In this document: one piece after another, positions 59,183 through 64,000 of the stretch
How positions within the stretch are numbered: position 1 is the stretch's first letter
Layout: the number at the start of each line of letters is the position of its first letter
Source: JAFAMS01 sp049520515
GTDB taxonomy: Bacteria > Vulcanimicrobiota > Vulcanimicrobiia > Vulcanimicrobiales > Vulcanimicrobiaceae
DNA length: 64,000 bases
Direction of reading: 5' to 3'
Assembly: GCA_049520515.1 (NCBI GenBank)
Contig: JBEKPS010000006.1
Location: forward strand, 248,001 to 312,000
The notes under the pieces: generated by a model
What the model saw: only the letters and a program-made list of their open reading frames with translations
The model's database searches: none
Told to the model about the DNA's origin: nothing
Translations under genes and position numbers: made by a program

Positions 59183-59725
59183 CTAAACTGGAAGTCCTGC
59201 GACGAAGAAGCCGATTCCGATCAGCGTCGACACCGCAGCAATCGCGGGAAGAACGATCGTACCGGCAAGCGTCGAGATCGAAAGAATTACGATCGCGACT
59301 TCAAGGAATGTCGCGGCGATTTCGAGCGTCTCGTAGGAACGTATGAATCTTTCGCTTCGTTCGTCGTCTGCATCGGCTTGCTGTTCGTACTTTTTCGCTC
59401 CAGCCAGGACCTCGGCTTTTGAATCGCGCTCATGATCGACGACTTTGCGTAACGCGGCATTCGCATGCGCGCTCGTCGCGAGCGCGACGGTGTACACGTC
59501 TTCCTTGATCGATTTGGATTGATAGTAGTTGTACTGATCGCTCGCGTGCGTGAACGCCAGGATCGCGTTGTTCTTCGCGTTGAGCGCTTGATTCGAGCGC
59601 TGATGCACGAGAAGGGTAACGAGCGCCGCCATAACGGCGATAACCGCAGCCGCAATTGGTGCAATTCGCGAGCCACGCAGCTTAGCGTGCTCGACCGCCT
59701 CTCCAACTTCCGGATACTCGCCCAA
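59183..59725 (-). CDS. DUF4337 family membrane protein
   Basis: 180 residues from TTG with AGGAG four bases upstream. It has one membrane helix near the start (IAPIAAAVIAVMAALVTLLV), then a long charged helix with QALNAKNNAILAFTHASDQY and NYYQSKSIKEDVYTVAL (the usual DUF4337 W/YxxYQAKxxK-like segment), and two C-terminal hydrophobic stretches. The layout matches DUF4337 proteins of unknown role. It is probably in the inner membrane with a coiled-coil soluble part. It follows the phosphofructokinase gene by seven bases on the same strand and may share its transcript. Confidence 0.8.
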   Translation of the reverse strand: MGEYPEVGEAVEHAKLRGSRIAPIAAAVIAVMAALVTLLVHQRSNQALNAKNNAILAFTHASDQYNYYQSKSIKEDVYTVALATSAHANAALRKVVDHERDSKAEVLAGAKKYEQQADADDERSERFIRSYETLEIAATFLEVAIVILSISTLAGTIVLPAIAAVSTLIGIGFFVAGLPV

Positions 59726-59732
59726 TCTGCTC

Positions 59733-60986
59733 CTATCGAGCCAGCGCGGGCTCCCCTACGACTCTGCCGAACCGCGTTGCGAACTCCTGCGGTGAAAGCG
59801 AGGTTTGCACGGCGAGACGCGAAAGCCGCGGCTCTTCGAGGTCGCTGCGCTCGAGGCGGATCATGTATTTGCGAGCGACCTCATACGATTCGGTCGTCAC
59901 GTCGACGAGCCGGACTCGTATGCGTCCCGTATCGGGATCGGTCAGCTCTTCGAGCGTCACCGGGACCATGTGGCCGCCGGAGAGCGCGATCAGCGCACCG
60001 CTGCCGCCTGCGAGCAGATGGCGTACTGCACCGTAGCCGAGCGTACGCGTGTACTCGACGTCGAACGGCACGGGTTTCGCGCAGCGCAGCTCGTAGCCGA
60101 TATCTTTGGTGACGACGGTCGCTTCCAGACCGAGCTGCGTGAGCCGGTCGCGGACCGCGTCGCGCAACATCATGCCGAGCGGAATGTCGGCAAGGCGCGT
60201 ATGTCCATACGCATCGCGCGTGACGTGCTCGGACTCGAGTTTTTGCATGTCGATGCGCTCGGCAACCCCTTCGGCGATCACTGCGACGCCGTGATCGGCA
60301 CCGAGCTGCTTGCGCTTGATGATCGAGCCGCAGATCGTATCGACGACGTCGTCAAACAGAATCTCTTGGCCGAACTCTTCGGGAATAACGGCGAGCGTTG
60401 CGCCCGCGGCCTTACAGATGCCGAGCGCGAGCGCCCCGGATTTGCGTCCCATCGTGACCGCGAGGTACCAGCGCGACGCGGTGCGCGCATCCTCCATGAG
60501 ATTTTCGAGAATGCCGGTTCCGACCGTGCGCGCTGTTTCGAACCCGAACGTCGGCGCGTTGTCGGGCAGCGGAAGATCGTTGTCGATCGTTTTCGGGACA
60601 GTGACGATTCCAAGGCGTCCCTTCGTCTCCGCCGCGATGCGGGCGGCACCGTAGGTCGTGTCGTCACCGCCGATCGCGATAACGTAACGAACGCCAAGTT
60701 CGAAAAGCGAGCGGATACAACGTTGCAAGGTCGCATCGTCTTTGGCTGGATTCGTCCGCGACGTGCGCAGATACGAGCCGCCGGTGAAGTGCAGCCGCGA
60801 AACGTTTTCGATCGTCAGCTCGCGGACGTGCGTGATGTCGCCCTGCGCGATGTGAAGGTAGCCGTCGTAGAGGCCGATGACGCGCAAGCCGCTATTGATC
60901 GCTTCGATCGTTGCCGAAGCGATTACGCCGTTGATACCCGGTGCCGGTCCCCCTCCGACCAGAATCGCAAGCGTGTCGTCGTTCAT
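59733..60986 (-). CDS. pfkA: 6-Phosphofructokinase, PPi-dependent type by motif
   Basis: 417 residues. It opens LAILVGGGPAPGINGVIASA and has the phosphate-donor site GGDDT at 106-110 and VPKTIDND at 130-137. ATP-type enzymes have GGDGS and PGTIDND; the Asp and Lys seen here are the classic switches for pyrophosphate use. MGRKSGALALGICKAAGATL and RLADIPLGMMLRDAVRDRLT are also present. It phosphorylates fructose-6-phosphate reversibly with PPi, linking glycolysis and gluconeogenesis. Strong AGGAGA before ATG 60986. It lies 17 bases downstream of the FAH-family gene on the same strand. Confidence 0.92.
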   Translation of the reverse strand: MNDDTLAILVGGGPAPGINGVIASATIEAINSGLRVIGLYDGYLHIAQGDITHVRELTIENVSRLHFTGGSYLRTSRTNPAKDDATLQRCIRSLFELGVRYVIAIGGDDTTYGAARIAAETKGRLGIVTVPKTIDNDLPLPDNAPTFGFETARTVGTGILENLMEDARTASRWYLAVTMGRKSGALALGICKAAGATLAVIPEEFGQEILFDDVVDTICGSIIKRKQLGADHGVAVIAEGVAERIDMQKLESEHVTRDAYGHTRLADIPLGMMLRDAVRDRLTQLGLEATVVTKDIGYELRCAKPVPFDVEYTRTLGYGAVRHLLAGGSGALIALSGGHMVPVTLEELTDPDTGRIRVRLVDVTTESYEVARKYMIRLERSDLEEPRLSRLAVQTSLSPQEFATRFGRVVGEPALAR

Positions 60987-61002
60987 CTTCTCCTACACGA
61001 AG

Positions 61003-61863
61003 TTAAACCGCTGCGGGGACCTTTGAAACGACGGGATTGCGCAAGATTCCGAGCTTTTCGATTTCGAGCTCGATGATGTCGCCGTCTTTAAGGAAGAGGG
61101 GCGGGTTGCGCTTGAATCCGACGCCTTCCGGCGTTCCCGTTGCAATAACGTCACCGGGTTCGAGCGTCATGAAGTTGCTGAGAAACGCGACGATTTGCGC
61201 GCACGTAAAGACCATGTCGGACGTATTGGAATCCTGCACGACCTTTCCGTTGAGCCGCGTTTTGATCGCAAGCTTTTGCGGATTGCCGATCTCCGAAGCG
61301 GGAACGAGCGCGGGACCGAGCGGCGCGAACGTGTCGACCGCCTTGCCGGCGCCCCACTGACTCGTCTGCATCTGCAGATCGCGGGCGCTGACGTCATTCA
61401 TGATCGTATAGCCGGCGACATAGTCGAGCGCTTCGGATTCAGTGACGTACTTGCAGCGCTTTCCAATGATGATCGTCAGTTCGTTCTCGTAGTCGACGTT
61501 GTCCGGATTGTTACGCGGCAACACGATCTGCGCGCCATTTGCGATCAGCGCATTGCGATATTTCGGGAACATCGTCGGCACGGTGGGAAGCGGTTGCCCC
61601 GTTTCTTCGGCGTGCTTGCGGTAATTCAAACCGATGCAAATGATCTTGTCCGGATCGGGAATCACCGGCCCGATCTCGACGTTTCCGCTGACCGGCTTGC
61701 CGCTTTTTTCGCGCGCTGCCGCCGCGTCGAGCGCAGCCTTTCCGCCAGACAGTAATGCTTTGACCGAAGGATCGCCGTCACCGGCGATATCGATAACTGA
61801 ACCATCGCGCTCCGCGCCTGCGCGCCAGGAGCCGCCGCCTACTCGATAACTCACAATTCGCAT
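61003..61863 (-). CDS. Fumarylacetoacetate hydrolase family protein
   Basis: 286 residues. FAH-fold landmarks are KIICIGLNYRKHAEETGQP, FPKYRNALIANGAQIVLPRN, VDYENELTIIIGKRCKYVTE (metal-binding Glu residues), GYTIMNDVSARDLQMQTSQW, and GDVIATGTPEGVGFKRNPPL. Members hydrolyse or decarboxylate 1,3-diketo acids such as acylpyruvates or ring-fission products. Substrate is not set by sequence. The ATG lies within a perfect 7-base inverted repeat (61860-61876). It diverges from a serine hydrolase gene. Confidence 0.9.
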   Translation of the reverse strand: MRIVSYRVGGGSWRAGAERDGSVIDIAGDGDPSVKALLSGGKAALDAAAAREKSGKPVSGNVEIGPVIPDPDKIICIGLNYRKHAEETGQPLPTVPTMFPKYRNALIANGAQIVLPRNNPDNVDYENELTIIIGKRCKYVTESEALDYVAGYTIMNDVSARDLQMQTSQWGAGKAVDTFAPLGPALVPASEIGNPQKLAIKTRLNGKVVQDSNTSDMVFTCAQIVAFLSNFMTLEPGDVIATGTPEGVGFKRNPPLFLKDGDIIELEIEKLGILRNPVVSKVPAAV

Positions 61864-61876
61864 GGGCGCCCCATGC
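61860..61876. promoter_or_regulatory. Inverted repeat over the start codon of the FAH-family gene
   Basis: Arms GCATGGG and CCCATGC are exact reverse complements around CGC. The right-to-left start codon (61863-61861) lies in one arm, so an RNA hairpin would cover the start, or a repressor could bind here. The site lies in the gap between two divergent genes. Chance is possible at this GC level. Confidence 0.35.
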
Positions 61877-61941
61877 GCCGTGGGTCGCGTGGTTCCCTAT
61901 GCCCACGAGGCCCAATATCGTGTGGCCGAGTATGCCCCCGC

Positions 61942-62826
61942 ATGGCCGTCTCGCCGGCTCCCAAGCTCGACTACGATGCGGCGCTCGCGTATGCCGAGCG
62001 GCACAAGCTGCACGCGTTCGTCGTCGCACGCGGCGGCAAGGTCAGCTTCGAATGTTACGGACCGATGTTCGCATCGGATCGGGCACACGCGATCTACAGC
62101 GGAACGAAGAGTTTTTGGGGAATCGCCGCAGCTGCCGCTCAGGAAGACGGTTTACTGCGCCTTGACGAACAGGTTGCGCGCACGATCCCCGAGTGGGAAG
62201 AGGATCCGCGCAAAGAACTCGTGACGATTCGCGATTTACTGAATCTCACGGCGGGATTCGGATTTGGTGGACTGGGAAATTCGGTCCCGACCGGAGCTGC
62301 ATCTCTTGCGATGCCGCTCCAAACGATGCCCGGCGCAACGTTCACGTACGGTGGAATTGCGCTGCAAGTCTTCGGCGAAGTACTGCGGCGCAAACTCGCG
62401 TCGCGCAACATCGAACCGCACGATTATTTGCGCGAGCGCGTCCTCGATCCGATCGGCTTGCAGATCGAGACGTGGCGCAAGCTCAAAGATGGAACGCATC
62501 CGCTCCCGACCGGCGCGACGCTCGGCCCGCTCGAGTGGCTCAAATTCGGGCAATTCTTGCTCGGGCGCGGGACGTATAAAGGAAAGAACATTCTGAGCGA
62601 AGCGTCGGTGACCGCGTGCTTTGAAGGCTCGCGCGCAAACCCGCGCTACGGACTCGGCTTCTGGCTCAGCCCGTTTCCAGACGCTCCCGGCATCGTCTAC
62701 GCAAGCGGCTCGGGCGGGCAGGCGCTCTATGTCTTGTTCGCCTCTGACACCGTCATCGTGCACCTCGGCGAGAGCAACTCGTGGAAGCACGAAACCTTCC
62801 TCAAAAAGTTACTGTCGCGGTCATAA
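61942..62826 (+). CDS. Serine hydrolase, beta-lactamase/penicillin-binding-like fold
   Basis: 294 residues. The SxxK nucleophile motif is SGTK in IYSGTKSFWGI, followed by DGLLRLDEQVARTIPEW and ELVTIRDLLNLTAGFGFGG, typical of class C-like esterases. YGG in FTYGGIALQVFGEVL stands where YxN is usual, so the second catalytic position is altered. GGQALYVLF near the end could be the KTG-like strand. No signal peptide is evident. It may be an esterase or peptidase rather than a beta-lactamase. ATG 61942 has no clear ribosome site. Confidence 0.82.
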   Translation: MAVSPAPKLDYDAALAYAERHKLHAFVVARGGKVSFECYGPMFASDRAHAIYSGTKSFWGIAAAAAQEDGLLRLDEQVARTIPEWEEDPRKELVTIRDLLNLTAGFGFGGLGNSVPTGAASLAMPLQTMPGATFTYGGIALQVFGEVLRRKLASRNIEPHDYLRERVLDPIGLQIETWRKLKDGTHPLPTGATLGPLEWLKFGQFLLGRGTYKGKNILSEASVTACFEGSRANPRYGLGFWLSPFPDAPGIVYASGSGGQALYVLFASDTVIVHLGESNSWKHETFLKKLLSRS

Positions 62827-62859
62827 ACCGCATCCCTACCTGCGAGGAGCTAGATAGCC

Positions 62860-63510
62860 ATGAGTACCACGATCGCGACCTCGACGCCGCGACTCGGCGA
62901 CACCGCGCCGGATTTCGAGGCGGATACAACGCAAGGCAAGATCCACTTTCACGATTGGATCGGCGATAGCTGGGCGATTTTATTCTCCCATCCGAAAGAT
63001 TTCACGCCGGTCTGTACCACCGAGCTTGGCTACGTTGGCAAATTGCTTCCGGAGTTCAAGAAGCGCAACGTCAAGGTGATTGGCCTCTCGGTCGATCCTG
63101 TCGACTCGCACAGCGGTTGGGTGAAAGACATCGAGGAAACGCAAAACACCAAAGTCGACTATCCGATCATTGCGGATCCGGATCGCAAAGTCGCTGGCAT
63201 GTACGGGATGATGCATCCCGCACACGACGAGGTCTTCACGGTACGTACGGTCTTTGTGATCGATCCAAAGAAGAAAGTTCGGCTGATGATCACATATCCG
63301 CAAACGTGCGGGCGCAATTTTGATGAAATTCTGCGCGTGATCGATTCGCTGCAGCTCACCGACAAACACTCGGTCGCAACGCCCGTGAATTGGAAGCAAG
63401 GCGAGGACGTCATCATCACGACTGCGGTTAGCAACGAGGACGCCGAGAAGCGCTTCCCGGGCTATCGGACGATCAAGCCCTATCTGCGGATGACGCCCCA
63501 GCCCAAGTAA
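62860..63510 (+). CDS. Peroxiredoxin, 1-Cys (Prx6/AhpC-like) type
   Basis: 216 residues. The catalytic motif is HPKDFTPVCTTELGYVGKLL with peroxidatic Cys52 (PxxxTxxC). GLSVDPVDSHSGWVKDIEET, MYGMMHPAH and RTVFVIDPKKKVRLMITYP follow. The long C-terminal part with VNWKQGEDVIITTAVSNEDA is characteristic of Prx6-type proteins. A further Cys occurs in YPQTCGRNF. It reduces hydrogen peroxide and organic peroxides in the cytoplasm. GAGGAG lies about 12 bases before ATG 62860. It is 59 bases upstream of the Lhr-type helicase gene. Confidence 0.96.
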   Translation: MSTTIATSTPRLGDTAPDFEADTTQGKIHFHDWIGDSWAILFSHPKDFTPVCTTELGYVGKLLPEFKKRNVKVIGLSVDPVDSHSGWVKDIEETQNTKVDYPIIADPDRKVAGMYGMMHPAHDEVFTVRTVFVIDPKKKVRLMITYPQTCGRNFDEILRVIDSLQLTDKHSVATPVNWKQGEDVIITTAVSNEDAEKRFPGYRTIKPYLRMTPQPK

Positions 63511-63569
63511 GGGTCGGCGAGGCGGGGTCGCAGCTTTTTGGCATCGAACGGCTGTTCGAGAGAAATACC

Positions 63570-64000
63570 GTGCTAGATAGCTTCGACCCCATCATCCGGG
63601 ATTGGTTCACTCAGCGGTTCGGTGAGCCGACCGAGCCGCAGCGCTTAGGTTGGCCCGAGATTCGCTCGGGCCGCGACGTGCTGATCACGGCGCCGACCGG
63701 GTCCGGTAAGACGCTGGCGGCCTTCCTTTTATGCCTCGACGAGCTCGTGCGACGCGCGCAGACGCCGGCGGGCCTTCCGGATCAGACGCTCGTCTTGTAT
63801 GTCTCGCCGCTCCGCGCGCTCACCAACGACGTCCGCCGCAATCTCGAGACGCCGCTCGGCGAGCTGAACGCGCTTGCGACCGAGCGAGGGATCGGGCTCG
63901 CACCGATTCGCACTGCGGTACGCACCGGCGACACGAGCGAAAGCGAGCGCGCCAAAATGCTGCGCACGCCGCCGCATATCTTAGTGACGACGCCGGAATC
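63570..64000 (+). CDS. lhr: Lhr-type DEAD/DEAH helicase (5' part, runs off the window)
   Basis: 143 codons are visible from GTG 63570. It opens with FDPIIRDWFTQRFGEPTEPQ and the Q-motif-like RLGWPEIRSGRDVLI, then Walker A APTGSGKTLAAFL, motif Ia YVSPLRALTNDVRRNLETPL, then RTGDTSESERAKML and PPHILVTTPES (motifs Ib region). This is the start of a superfamily 2 Lhr-like helicase, which acts in DNA repair. Full Lhr proteins run 900-1500 residues; the rest is beyond the right edge. No stronger start lies upstream. Confidence 0.9.
   Translation, partial: MLDSFDPIIRDWFTQRFGEPTEPQRLGWPEIRSGRDVLITAPTGSGKTLAAFLLCLDELVRRAQTPAGLPDQTLVLYVSPLRALTNDVRRNLETPLGELNALATERGIGLAPIRTAVRTGDTSESERAKMLRTPPHILVTTPE

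Noticed and set aside
59805..61076. 423-codon open frame on the plus strand
   Set aside because: Antisense shadow of the phosphofructokinase gene, which has all family motifs.
1..64000. CRISPR arrays, tRNA or rRNA genes, insertion sequences, integrases
   Set aside because: I saw no regularly spaced repeats, no cloverleaf-like or rRNA-like sequence, and no transposase or integrase protein. I could not run a covariance search, so a tRNA in a short gap is unlikely but not formally excluded.

Overview
The window is a dense, high-GC bacterial chromosome segment with about 60 protein genes. I see no rRNA, tRNA, CRISPR array, insertion sequence or phage gene. Genes are packed in co-directional runs joined by ATGA, GTGA or TAATG overlaps, and GTG and TTG starts are common. 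A LolA-like secreted protein, a DUF5916-type putative outer-membrane protein and periplasmic-looking enzymes suggest a two-membrane (diderm) cell. Acyl-CoA dehydrogenase, FAD-dependent glycerol-3-phosphate dehydrogenase, a flavin monooxygenase, MsrA and peroxiredoxin suggest an aerobic heterotroph. The phylum cannot be fixed from this sequence; a deep-branching soil lineage such as Candidatus Eremiobacterota is my guess only.

Layout. 1-2.4 kb: the end of a TPM-like membrane protein, a LolA-like protein and a DUF5996 protein. 2.4-7.9 kb (minus): PadR regulator, acyl-CoA dehydrogenase, FadJ-type bifunctional enzyme and thiolase, a complete beta-oxidation operon. 7.9-12.2 kb: amidohydrolase plus aminotransferase, an acyl-CoA ligase and ComEA. 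12.2-21.4 kb: LeuS, a CHASE3-GAF-GGDEF cyclase, a FUSC transporter, a sugar-nucleotide epimerase, the ComEC membrane domain and a DUF4126 protein. 21.4-26.1 kb: a DUF5916 protein diverging from a BlaI-type repressor and an M56 peptidase fused to pentapeptide repeats, with a perfect inverted repeat between them. 26.1-28.9 kb: thioesterase, MsrA, RidA, dienelactone hydrolase, GNAT and a Gly/Asp-repeat lipoprotein.

29-33 kb is a scarred area. It holds a family 5 solute-binding protein, a PhnC-type ATPase missing its front third, a TMEM175 channel and a stand-alone ComEC-like metallo-beta-lactamase protein. A 62-base piece of a second such beta-lactamase gene sits at the PhnC break. 32.8-41.7 kb: a penicillin acylase diverges from a transport and catabolism operon (family 5 binding protein, DppB, DppC, AbgA-like M20 hydrolase, FMN reductase, LLM monooxygenase). 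41.7-46.3 kb (minus): a complete branched-chain amino acid type ABC transporter. 46.5-57.5 kb (plus): a glycerol-phosphate supply line (UgpB-A-E-C, UgpQ, a second permease pair, YmdB, GlpK, short GlpD, a beta-hydroxyacid dehydrogenase). 57.5-64 kb: D-aminoacylase-like amidohydrolase, DUF4337 protein, PPi-type phosphofructokinase, FAH-family hydrolase, serine hydrolase, peroxiredoxin and the start of an Lhr-type helicase.

How it works together. Lipid-derived carbon is a theme: acyl-CoA ligase and beta-oxidation handle fatty acids, while Ugp, UgpQ, GlpK and GlpD handle the glycerophosphate backbone, feeding triose phosphate to the level where phosphofructokinase acts. DNA-uptake genes are scattered: ComEA, the ComEC membrane domain and a separate ComEC-like nuclease-domain protein occur at three places. 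The most unusual unit is the BlaI/M56-pentapeptide/DUF5916 locus, which looks like a proteolysis-controlled envelope-stress switch with a non-standard sensor. No gap longer than 300 bases lacks a gene.
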